DNA from: Cellulomonas gelida
GTDB lineage: Bacteria > Actinomycetota > Actinomycetes > Actinomycetales > Cellulomonadaceae
Length of the DNA stretch: 64,000 nt
Assembly: GCF_006538725.1 (NCBI RefSeq)
Contig: NZ_BJLQ01000004.1
Location: 94,581 to 158,580 of the forward strand
Direction: 5' to 3'
Shown here: piece by piece, positions 57,551 through 64,000 of the stretch
How positions within the stretch are numbered: position 1 is the stretch's first letter
How the letters are laid out: every line of letters starts with the position of its first letter
Program-made: the position numbers and the translations under genes
Notes under the pieces: generated by a model
What the model was told of the DNA's origin: nothing
The model's input: the letters and a program-made list of their open reading frames with translations, nothing else
Databases searched by the model: none

Positions 57551-59413
57551 TCACTCCGAGGCAGCCTCTCCGGCCGTCCAGTTCCAGAAGCCGTAGAAGA
57601 TCGTCGGAGCGATCGTCAGCTTCGAGACGTTGCCGATCTTCGCGGGGTTCCAGGCGGTGACGCCGGGGAACTGGAAGATCGTGACACCGAACGCGTCCTT
57701 GACGAGCTCGGCCTCGACCGCGGTCAGGATCTTCTCCTGCTCGGCCGGGTCGGTCTCGACCTGGAGCTTGTCGAACTCGGCGTCGACCGTCGCGTTCGAG
57801 TAGCCGTAGAAGTTGTTCGTGGCGCCGGTGCGGTAGTTCGCGTCCGACTCGGTCACGGCCGTCGAGGTCGACTGCCAGCCGAACAGGGCCGCGTCGTAGA
57901 AGTCGGTCGCGTTCGACAGGTCCGTGCCCCAGTCGGTCTGGACCTCGTAGGGAACCGCGTTGAAGCCGGCCTCGGCGGCGGACGCCTTGATCAGCTCGAA
58001 CTGGTTGGTGCGGCGCGTGTTGTTCGGGTCGAACAGCACGCGGACCGTCGGGTTGGCGGCGCCGGCCTCGGCGAGCAGCGCCTTGGCGCCGTCGATGTCG
58101 ACCTCGCCGTACGCCTCGGCCTGACCGTTGCCAGCGACGATGCCGTCGTACATCGGCGAGCCGGGGACCACCGTGTACGAGTCACGCGTCGTGGTCATCG
58201 TGGGGTCGAGCGGCGTGATGAGCTTGTCGACGATGTCCTGACGCGGGATCGTCTTGAGGAACGCGTCGCGGACCTTGTGCGCCTTGTCGGCGTCGCCGCC
58301 GTAGGTGGCCGGGTCGAACGGGCCGCCGTTGGCGAACTGCAGGTCGACGTGCTCGTAGGTGCCCTCGGCGCCGGTCGCGACCTCGACACCGTCGAGCTTC
58401 TGGACCGCCGTCAGGAGGTCGGCCGTGGCCTGCGGGTTGATGAGGTCGACCTCACCGTTCTGCAGCGCCTGGACCTGACCCATCGGGTCGCCGTTGTAGC
58501 GGACCGTGACCTTGTTGATCGCGGCCTTGTGGTCACCCTTGTAGTCGGGGTTCGCCGTCAGGGTGATGAACTGGTCCTTCACGAACTCCGTGATGGTGTA
58601 CGCACCGGAGGTCACGAGGAGGTTCTTGTCGGCGTCGGCCGGCATCTGCGCGAAGTTGAAGTCGGTGCTCCAGACCTTCGCGATCTTCGACAGCGACGCG
58701 CTGTCGTTGTCCTGGATCGCCTTGATGACGGCGTCCTGGGCCTCGACGCCGTCCTCGATCGCGAGGGCGCGCTGACCGACCACGTGGGCCGGCAGGTTCA
58801 TCGAGATGGCCGTCTCCCAGTCGGCGAACGGCTTGTCGTAGGTCAGCGTGATCGACTTGCCGTCGACCTCGGGGACCTGCGTGACGAGCGCCATGGCCGG
58901 GCTCGCGGCGTCGAAGTAGACGCCCGCGTCCAGCTCGGCCTGGTTGGTGATCTCACCCGTCTCGGGGTCGGTCACGGCCTCGACGTTGGTGTACTTGCCG
59001 CTCTGGGCGGCCCACTCGAGGAGGAGGTCGGCCGGACCGGCCGGCGTGCCGTCGGACCACTGCGCGGTGTCGGCGAAGGTGTACTTGATCTGCAGCGGGT
59101 CGTCCGAGAGCTTCTCGTACGAGCCGAACGACGTGTCCTGGACCAGGTTCAGGTCCTCGTCGTAGTAGTTGAAGCCTGCGTTGAGCATGTACAGGATGAC
59201 GTTGTTCGCCGTCGCGTTGCCGGTCATGCTCGTGCCGTTGGCCGAGTAGAACGGCTGGTTCCACGCGATGTTGACCGAGCTGTCCTGGCTGATCCCGGCG
59301 TTGTCGTCCTTGGTCGCGTCGTCGTCGGCGGTGCCGTCGCTCGAGCACGCGGCGAGCGACAGGGCGCTCACGGCGGCGACCGCAGCCAGTGCGGCCTTAC
59401 GGGTGATCCTCAA
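57551..59413 (-). CDS. Peptide-type ABC substrate-binding lipoprotein (SBP_bac_5)
   Basis: The 620-residue protein has a lipoprotein signal MRITRKAALAAV with lipobox LAAC at about residue 23, a Ser/Asp-rich linker and a family 5 SBP fold (ADTAQWSDGTPAGPADLLLEW). It should capture peptides or oligosaccharides for the OppBC-like permeases. Translation starts at a rare TTG (59413), supported by AGGAGG at 59424-59419, 5 nt upstream. The two hairpins downstream probably raise its level relative to the permeases. It is the first gene of its operon. Confidence 0.93.
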   Translation of the reverse strand: MRITRKAALAAVAAVSALSLAACSSDGTADDDATKDDNAGISQDSSVNIAWNQPFYSANGTSMTGNATANNVILYMLNAGFNYYDEDLNLVQDTSFGSYEKLSDDPLQIKYTFADTAQWSDGTPAGPADLLLEWAAQSGKYTNVEAVTDPETGEITNQAELDAGVYFDAASPAMALVTQVPEVDGKSITLTYDKPFADWETAISMNLPAHVVGQRALAIEDGVEAQDAVIKAIQDNDSASLSKIAKVWSTDFNFAQMPADADKNLLVTSGAYTITEFVKDQFITLTANPDYKGDHKAAINKVTVRYNGDPMGQVQALQNGEVDLINPQATADLLTAVQKLDGVEVATGAEGTYEHVDLQFANGGPFDPATYGGDADKAHKVRDAFLKTIPRQDIVDKLITPLDPTMTTTRDSYTVVPGSPMYDGIVAGNGQAEAYGEVDIDGAKALLAEAGAANPTVRVLFDPNNTRRTNQFELIKASAAEAGFNAVPYEVQTDWGTDLSNATDFYDAALFGWQSTSTAVTESDANYRTGATNNFYGYSNATVDAEFDKLQVETDPAEQEKILTAVEAELVKDAFGVTIFQFPGVTAWNPAKIGNVSKLTIAPTIFYGFWNWTAGEAASE

Positions 59414-59499
59414 TTGATCCTCCTGAATGAAGGTGGCGGGTCCCGCCGAGCACTCCGGATGACGAGCACCGGGCGCGACCGGGCGGCGGACCCACCAAG

Positions 59500-59511
59500 G
59501 TTGCGTGCAAC
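59500..59511. promoter_or_regulatory. Palindrome GTTGC-GT-GCAAC at the lipoprotein promoter
   Basis: A 5+2+5 perfect inverted repeat that overlaps the end of a candidate -10 box (TAACGT, minus strand 59515-59510) and the expected start site. It is a plausible repressor site. Confidence 0.4.
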
Positions 59512-59515
59512 GTTA
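59510..59515 (-). promoter_or_regulatory. Candidate -10 box TAACGT for the lipoprotein gene
   Basis: TAACGT on the minus strand gives a leader of about 90 nt before the TTG start. No clear -35 is visible. Confidence 0.35.
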
Positions 59516-59709
59516 GTCAAGCCAAATCGGGCAAAGTGGGTCCGTCGGCTCGCAGGGGCCGATCGTTACCCGATTGATACTGACCAGTAAGTCTCACCAT
59601 GTGAGACCGCGACGGAAGTTCGTCCAGAAATATGCCCTTCCTCCAGCGGGAACCCTGTCCAGACCGCGTCAAATCGGCGGCCGCGGCCCGCGAGATGTGT
59701 TAAGGGCCC

Positions 59710-59742
59710 GTAACACGCCCGCTACACGCCCGATACATGCCG
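59710..59742. repeat. Three 11-bp direct repeats, possible response-regulator site
   Basis: GTAACACGCCC, GCTACACGCCC and GATACATGCCG follow each other without a gap; units 1 and 2 differ at two positions. An 11-bp periodicity (one helical turn) is typical of sites for OmpR/PhoP-type regulators. Confidence 0.6.
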
Positions 59743-59785
59743 GCCACGCCGCCCGCACCTGTCGCGGTCATCCTCGTCTCCGACA

Positions 59786-59852
59786 GGCTCCCGCGCGCGG
59801 TGAACGGCCAGTTCTCCCGCGCGCAGGAGGCGGGCTCGCGCGCGCGGGAGCC
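59786..59852. repeat. 14-bp perfect inverted repeat with 39-nt spacer
   Basis: GGCTCCCGCGCGCG (59786-59799) pairs with CGCGCGCGGGAGCC (59839-59852). A third partial copy (CTCCCGCGCGC) lies in the spacer. Role unknown. Confidence 0.6.
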
Positions 59853-59920
59853 GGGGACTCGCCGTGCGGCGCACGACGACCTCTCGCACGGTGAGCGCAG
59901 AGTCGGGGCGCACCGGCACA

Positions 59921-60487
59921 ATGCGTCGCGTGAACCCGACCGACCTCGCGCGCCGCGCCGCGCGCACTCGCTGGTTCGCGGCCCTCGGCCGCGCGACGTC
60001 GCGGCTCGACCGGCGCCTGCAGCGCGCGACCGACGGCCGATGGACGGTGCTGGGCCGCGCCCACCTGCCGCAGCTCGTCCTCACCACGACCGGTCGCCGC
60101 TCGGGCGAGCCCCGCGAGGTCGTCCTGCTGCACGCCGTCGACGGGGGCTCGTGGGTGGTGCTCGCGTCCAACTGGGGCCAGGCGCACCACCCCGCGTGGG
60201 CGCTCAACCTGCTCGCGGCCCCGCACGCGCAGGTCACCGTGCGGGGCGCGACGACGCCCGTCGTCGCGCGGGTCGCCGGGCCGGACGAGGTCGACCGTCT
60301 GCTGCCGCGCATGCGCGCGATCTGGCCGGGGTACGAGGCCTACGCGCAGCGCGCCGGCCGAGAGCTGTACCTCTTCGTCCTCGACCCCGTCTCCGACGGC
60401 ACCGCGGCGCCCGCGGGGCCCGGCACGGCCGACAGCGCCGACGGGAGCGACGAGACCGACGAGACCGACGACCAGCCCGGCGGCTGA
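59921..60487 (+). CDS. DUF385 / deazaflavin-dependent nitroreductase family protein
   Basis: The 188-residue protein has the family segment LVLTTTGRRSGEPREVVLLH and VLASNWGQAHHPAWALNLLA, the F420- or flavin-binding split-barrel of Ddn-like proteins. Members reduce quinones or nitro compounds with F420H2; some lack activity. An acidic tail (DSADGSDETDETDD) is non-conserved. The ATG 59921 is listed, but GTG 59930 lies 7 nt after CACAAT, a possible leaderless -10, and may be the real start. Confidence 0.85.
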   Translation: MRRVNPTDLARRAARTRWFAALGRATSRLDRRLQRATDGRWTVLGRAHLPQLVLTTTGRRSGEPREVVLLHAVDGGSWVVLASNWGQAHHPAWALNLLAAPHAQVTVRGATTPVVARVAGPDEVDRLLPRMRAIWPGYEAYAQRAGRELYLFVLDPVSDGTAAPAGPGTADSADGSDETDETDDQPGG

Positions 60488-60574
60488 CGGTGCCACCGGC
60501 ACGGCGCCGACGGCGTCACCACCCTGCGCCGCGTCCGGACGCCGACCACGCGGCTGCCGCTCCGCACGACCAGA

Positions 60575-60594
60575 CACCTACCGTGCGGTAAGTG
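60575..60594. promoter_or_regulatory. Palindrome CACCTACCG-TG-CGGTAAGTG, candidate operator of the GH3 gene
   Basis: The 9-bp arms match at 8 positions; the core TACCG-TG-CGGTA is perfect. It covers the place expected for the -35 of the TAGGCT box and looks like a TetR-type operator. It is not the CebR-type palindrome. Confidence 0.5.
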
Positions 60595-60603
60595 ATTCTG
60601 GGC

Positions 60604-60609
60604 TAGGCT
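60604..60609 (+). promoter_or_regulatory. -10 box TAGGCT upstream of the GH3 gene
   Basis: TAGGCT predicts transcription from about 60616. An in-frame GTG at 60618 would be almost leaderless; GTG 60723 would have a 107-nt leader. Confidence 0.5.
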
Positions 60610-60722
60610 CGCCCCGGGTGTGGAACCGCTCCCGCACGCGCTGCGAAGCCGCCTCCGCGTGCTCCGGACCGGACGCCCGCCCACGCCACCGTCGCCGTGA
60701 TCGTCGTCGTAAGGACTCCGTC

Positions 60723-63053
60723 GTGACTGCACCCCACGAGACCGCAGCAGTGCCCGCCGAGCAGACGGCCGGGCCCGCGTACCTCGACCCGACGCTGCCC
60801 GTCGCCACGCGCGTCGCCGACCTCGTCGGCCGCATGACGCTGGCGGAGAAGGTCGGCCAGATGATGCAGCTCGACTCGCGCGACGGCGTGCGTCAGCTCA
60901 TCGAGGACGTCCACGTCGGCTCGATCCTGCACACCTCTCCCGCGCTCGTGCGCGAGGCGCACGAGGTCACGGCCCGGACACGCCTGCGGATCCCGCTGCT
61001 CGTCGCCGAGGACTGCATCCACGGCCACTCCTTCTACGAGGGCGCGACCATCTTCCCCACCCAGCTCGGCATGGCCGCGTCCTGGGACCCCGAGCTCGTC
61101 GAGCGGGCCGCGCGGATCACCGCGGTCGAGGTCGCCGCCACCGGCATCCACTGGACGTTCTCGCCCGTGCTCTGCATCGCGCGCGACCTGCGCTGGGGTC
61201 GCGTGTCCGAGACGTTCGGCGAGGACCCGTTCCTCATCGGCGAGCTCGCGTCCGCGATGGTCCGCGGCTACCAGGGTGACGGCCTGACCGACCCCACCGC
61301 GATCCTCGCGACCGCCAAGCACTTCGCGGGCTACTCCGAGACGCAGGGCGGGCGCGACGCCACCGAGGCCGACATCTCCCGGCGCAAGCTGCGCGCGTGG
61401 TTCCTTCCGCCGTTCGAGCGCGTCGCGCGCGAGGGCTGCGCGACGTTCATGCTCGGCTACCAGTCGATGGACGGCACGCCGATCACCGTCAACGACTGGC
61501 TCCTGACCGACGTCCTGCGCGGCGAGTGGGGCTACACCGGCACGCTCGTGACCGACTGGGACAACGTCGGTCGCATGGTCTGGGAGCAGCAGATCCAGCC
61601 CGACTACGCGCACGCGGCCGCCGCCGCCGTCAAGGCCGGCAACGACGTCGTCATGACGACCCCGCAGTTCTTCGCGGGCGCGCAGCAGGCGGTCGCGGAC
61701 GGCCTGCTCGACGAGGCCGCGATCGACGCGGCGGTCGCGCGCATCCTGACCCTGAAGTTCGAGCTGGGGCTGTTCGAGGAGCCTCGTCGGCCCGACGCCG
61801 TCCGCATCGCCGAGGTCATGGGCGTCGCGCCGCACGAAGAGGTCAACCTCGAGCTCACGCGTCGATCGGTCGTCCTGCTGCGCAACGAGGGCGTCCTGCC
61901 GCTCGCCGGCGGGTGCACGGCCGGTCCCGACGAGCGTGCGGTCGCGCCCGCGGGCGCCGAGCGCCGGCGCGTGCTCGTCGTCGGCCCCAACGCCGACGAC
62001 ACCGACGCGCAGCTCGGCGACTGGGCCGGTCGCTCGGGCCAGGTCGACTGGCTGCCGGACGGCCACCCGCGCCACATGATCGAGACCGTTCTCGACGGGC
62101 TGCGCACGCGCGCCCCGGAGGGCTGGGACGTCACCCACGCGCGCGGCGCGGACATCCTCACGCTCGCGCCCGACCCCGAGGGCGAGTTCTTCCCCGACGG
62201 TCAGCCCCGCCCGCAGGTCGTCGTGCCGTGCGAGCCCGACGAGGCGCTCATCGCCGAGGCCGTGGCCGCCGCGCGCGAGTCCGACTACGTCGTCGCCGTG
62301 GTGGGCGACCGCATCGAGCTCGTCGGTGAGGGCCGCTCGACCGCGACGCTCGAGCTCATCGGCGGCCAGGTCGCCCTGCTCGACGCGCTCGCCGCGACCG
62401 GCACGCCGATGGTCGTCGTCGTCGTGGCGTCCAAGCCGCACGTGCTGCCCGAGTCCGCGCTGCAGGCGGACGCGATCGTGTGGGCCGCGAACCCCGGGAT
62501 GCGCGGCGGGCAGGCGATCGCCGAGATCCTGCTCGGCCTCGTCGAGCCGTCCGGCCGCCTGCCGATCACGTTCGCGCGGCACGTGGGCCAGCAGCCGACG
62601 TTCTACAACCAGCTCCGTGGTCAGCACGGCACGCGCTACGCCGACCTCACGCAGCGCCCGGCGTTCGCGTTCGGCGAGGGCCTGAGCTACACGACCGTCG
62701 AGTACGGCGACCTCGAGGTGCTCACCCCTCGCCTCGGCGTGTCCGACGACGTGCAGGCGCGCGTGACGCTGCGCAACACCGGCTCGCGCCCCGCCCTCGA
62801 GACCGTGCAGGTCTACGTGAGCGACCTCGTGACCACCACGATGTGGGCCGAGTCCGAGCTCAAGGCGTACCGGCAGGTCGTCGTCGAGCCCGGCCAGACG
62901 GTCGTCGTGGACCTGGAGCTGCCGGTCGCGGCGTGCTCGATCGTCGACGCGGACGCGCGGCGCGTCGTGGAGCCCGGCGAGTTCGAGCTCCGGGTCGGGC
63001 CGTCGTCGGTGCGGGAGTCCCAGCTCACCGCGCGCTTCGTCGTCGCGGGCTGA
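60723..63053 (+). CDS. Glycoside hydrolase family 3 beta-glucosidase/beta-xylosidase
   Basis: The 776-residue enzyme has the GH3 N-terminal barrel (PLLVAEDCIHGH, KHFAGYS), the nucleophile Asp278 in GTLVTDWDNVG, the GH3 C-terminal domain and a fibronectin-III-like end (RNTGSRPALETVQVYVSDL). No signal peptide is seen, so it hydrolyses imported oligosaccharides in the cytosol; the sugar preference is unknown. The GTG at 60723 is preferred for the AAGGA at 60711-60715. An in-frame GTG at 60618 would add 35 Arg-rich, non-conserved residues. Confidence 0.92.
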   Translation: MTAPHETAAVPAEQTAGPAYLDPTLPVATRVADLVGRMTLAEKVGQMMQLDSRDGVRQLIEDVHVGSILHTSPALVREAHEVTARTRLRIPLLVAEDCIHGHSFYEGATIFPTQLGMAASWDPELVERAARITAVEVAATGIHWTFSPVLCIARDLRWGRVSETFGEDPFLIGELASAMVRGYQGDGLTDPTAILATAKHFAGYSETQGGRDATEADISRRKLRAWFLPPFERVAREGCATFMLGYQSMDGTPITVNDWLLTDVLRGEWGYTGTLVTDWDNVGRMVWEQQIQPDYAHAAAAAVKAGNDVVMTTPQFFAGAQQAVADGLLDEAAIDAAVARILTLKFELGLFEEPRRPDAVRIAEVMGVAPHEEVNLELTRRSVVLLRNEGVLPLAGGCTAGPDERAVAPAGAERRRVLVVGPNADDTDAQLGDWAGRSGQVDWLPDGHPRHMIETVLDGLRTRAPEGWDVTHARGADILTLAPDPEGEFFPDGQPRPQVVVPCEPDEALIAEAVAAARESDYVVAVVGDRIELVGEGRSTATLELIGGQVALLDALAATGTPMVVVVVASKPHVLPESALQADAIVWAANPGMRGGQAIAEILLGLVEPSGRLPITFARHVGQQPTFYNQLRGQHGTRYADLTQRPAFAFGEGLSYTTVEYGDLEVLTPRLGVSDDVQARVTLRNTGSRPALETVQVYVSDLVTTTMWAESELKAYRQVVVEPGQTVVVDLELPVAACSIVDADARRVVEPGEFELRVGPSSVRESQLTARFVVAG

Positions 63054-63139
63054 ACGGCGCAGGTCACGTCTCGACGCCTGCCGGGTCACGGCCTGACAAC
63101 GACCTGGGTCGATGCGGGTCCCACGGACCCGACAGCGGC

Positions 63140-63145
63140 TACGGT
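63140..63145 (+). promoter_or_regulatory. -10 box TACGGT of the DUF4180 gene, leaderless
   Basis: TACGGT is 7 nt before ATG 63153. Confidence 0.6.
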
Positions 63146-63152
63146 TGCCGCC

Positions 63153-63509
63153 ATGCAGGTTGAGGTCATCGGCGACCACCGCGTCCTGGTGCTGCCCGGA
63201 TCCGGTCCGTCTCTCGGCGTGGCGCAGGCGACCGACCTCATCGGGGATGCCTGGGGCTACGACGCGAGCGTCGTCGCGGTCCCGATCGAGCGTCTCGATC
63301 CCGCATTCTTCCAGCTCCGCTCGGGCGTGGCGGGAGAGATCGCGCAGAAGCTCGTCAACTACCACCTGCACCTCGTCGTCGTAGGCGACGTCAGCGAGCA
63401 GGTGGCCGCGAGCGAGTCGCTGCGCGCGTACGTCACCGAGTCCAACCGGGGACGGCACGTGTGGTTCGTCGCGAACGACGACGAGCTCACCCGGCGGCTC
63501 GCGGGCTGA
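63153..63509 (+). CDS. DUF4180 protein
   Basis: The 118-residue protein contains DPAFFQLRSGVAGEIAQKLVNYHLHLVVVGDVS, the pattern that defines DUF4180 (shown here in two pieces: FFQLRSGVAGEIAQK and NYHLHLVVVGD). It looks like a small alpha/beta fold related to STAS-like proteins. Function is unknown. The ATG is 7 nt after a TACGGT box. It converges on the VOC gene. Confidence 0.88.
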   Translation: MQVEVIGDHRVLVLPGSGPSLGVAQATDLIGDAWGYDASVVAVPIERLDPAFFQLRSGVAGEIAQKLVNYHLHLVVVGDVSEQVAASESLRAYVTESNRGRHVWFVANDDELTRRLAG

Positions 63510-63564
63510 GCCGGCCCACGCTCCTCCGGGCCCCGACGCCCGGATGCCGATGCGGCCCGCGGGC

Positions 63565-63981
63565 CTACGCGCGGTCCTGCCAGGTGCACAGGCAGATGCG
63601 GTTCCCCTGCGCGTCCGCCAGGACCCAGAAGCTCGGTGCGGCGCCGTCGTCGACCAGGCGTCCGCCGGCGGCCACGGCCGCGTCGATGCGCGGCTGCACC
63701 TCGCTCGGGTCCACCCACACGTCGAGGTGCCAGCGTTGCCGGGGCTCCTCGCTCCCGGACTGCTGGAACCAGACGGGCGGGAGCGCCTCGGCGGGGTCGC
63801 GCACCTCGTCGTCCTGGGCCCGGTAGCCGAGCGTCGCGGCGTAGAAGTCGATCACCTCGTGGTGGTCCGGGCTGTCGAGCGCGAGCTCGACGACAGCGCG
63901 CGACGTGCCCTGCAGCGCGTGCCCGGCCTCGGCGGCGAACGCGCTGATGTCGCGCGCGAGCCGCACGTCGCGCTCGGTCAC
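63565..63981 (-). CDS. VOC (glyoxalase/dioxygenase) superfamily protein, 5' end possibly outside window
   Basis: The protein has one glyoxalase-like domain: VVELALDSPDHHEVIDFYAATLGY, RWHLDVWVDP and the C-terminal FWVLADAQGNRICLC. In this superfamily the His, Asp or Glu residues of these strands bind a metal, though many members lack activity. The GTG at 63981 gives 138 residues, but the frame stays open to the end of the window, so the gene may begin further upstream. Confidence 0.82.
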   Translation of the reverse strand: MTERDVRLARDISAFAAEAGHALQGTSRAVVELALDSPDHHEVIDFYAATLGYRAQDDEVRDPAEALPPVWFQQSGSEEPRQRWHLDVWVDPSEVQPRIDAAVAAGGRLVDDGAAPSFWVLADAQGNRICLCTWQDRA

Positions 63982-64000
63982 GCCGCCGGCGTCATGGCTC

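Larger units (their letters stand above)
59414..59920. other. Large divergent intergenic region
   Basis: This 507-bp stretch holds no gene I can support. It contains a candidate promoter and palindrome for the lipoprotein gene, the inverted repeat GTCTCAC-CAT-GTGAGAC (59591-59607), three 11-bp direct repeats (59710-59742) and a 14-bp inverted repeat (59786-59852). It is unusually A/T-rich for this window between about 59500 and 59640. Confidence 0.7.

Noticed and set aside
60603..63458. A 951-codon minus-strand open frame
   Set aside because: It is antisense to the GH3 enzyme and DUF4180, without recognisable motifs.

Overview
The window is a continuous, gene-dense stretch of very GC-rich chromosome from an actinobacterium, most likely a Cellulomonas-type member of the Micrococcales (inference). 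The support is strong third-position G/C bias, frequent GTG starts, a mycothiol gene (mshB), actinobacterial DapD and SdhCDAB, DUF3117, a SigE/anti-sigma/HtrA/TatB cluster, an intracellular GH3 beta-glucosidase and many TANNNT boxes lying 6-7 nt before start codons, the signature of leaderless mRNAs. I see no rRNA, tRNA, CRISPR array, prophage or insertion sequence. Several very long open frames antisense to real genes are shadows of the GC bias.

Layout. 1-2832: the end-truncated start of a radical SAM gene and, divergently, a membrane protein with an EEP phosphatase-like domain. 2877-16550: an LpdA-type quinone reductase, then a nucleoside module: purine nucleoside phosphorylase and a PGM2-like mutase on the plus strand; on the minus strand a BMP lipoprotein, ABC ATPase and two permeases, cytidine deaminase, thymidine phosphorylase, a 72-aa acidic protein, adenosine deaminase and deoxyribose-phosphate aldolase. 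16789-19287: an M20 amidohydrolase and a mannose-1-phosphate guanylyltransferase. 19514-23023: sdhCDAB. 23029-26471: phosphotransferase, YihY-type membrane protein, 2'-5' RNA ligase-like protein and trpS. 26538-29985: tatB, htrA, anti-sigma factor and sigE, then an O-methyltransferase. 31095-42633: pepA, DUF3117, a GT-C mannosyltransferase, a FolP2-type DHPS homologue, a LOG protein, dapE/dapD, a lysozyme-like protein, a YrdB-like protein, citrate synthase, dapC and ferredoxin. 42676-48255: a small leaderless upstream ORF with a HPA2-N-like protein, a giant VanW protein, flavin reductase, DUF6113 and mshB. 48257-59413: typA and a peptide-type ABC system with two solute-binding lipoproteins. 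59414-63981: a regulatory intergenic region, a DUF385 protein, the GH3 enzyme, DUF4180 and a VOC protein cut by the window end.

How the genes work together. The nucleoside module is a complete route: uptake by the BMP/ABC importer, deamination (Cdd, Add), phosphorolysis (DeoA, PunA), probable pentose-1-phosphate isomerisation by the PGM2-like mutase, and cleavage by DeoC. The TCA genes gltA and sdhCDAB both carry CRP/GlxR-like operators (TGTGA-N6-TCACA type) at similar distances from candidate -10 boxes. DapC, DapD and DapE cover most of the succinylase branch of lysine/DAP synthesis. SigE, its zinc anti-sigma, HtrA and TatB form an envelope-stress unit with an ECF-type autoregulatory promoter and a long hairpin in the sigE leader. 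From memory, the order of genes matches two separate blocks of the Mycobacterium tuberculosis chromosome (around Rv3303c-Rv3336c and Rv1165-Rv1224) that meet here between trpS and tatB.
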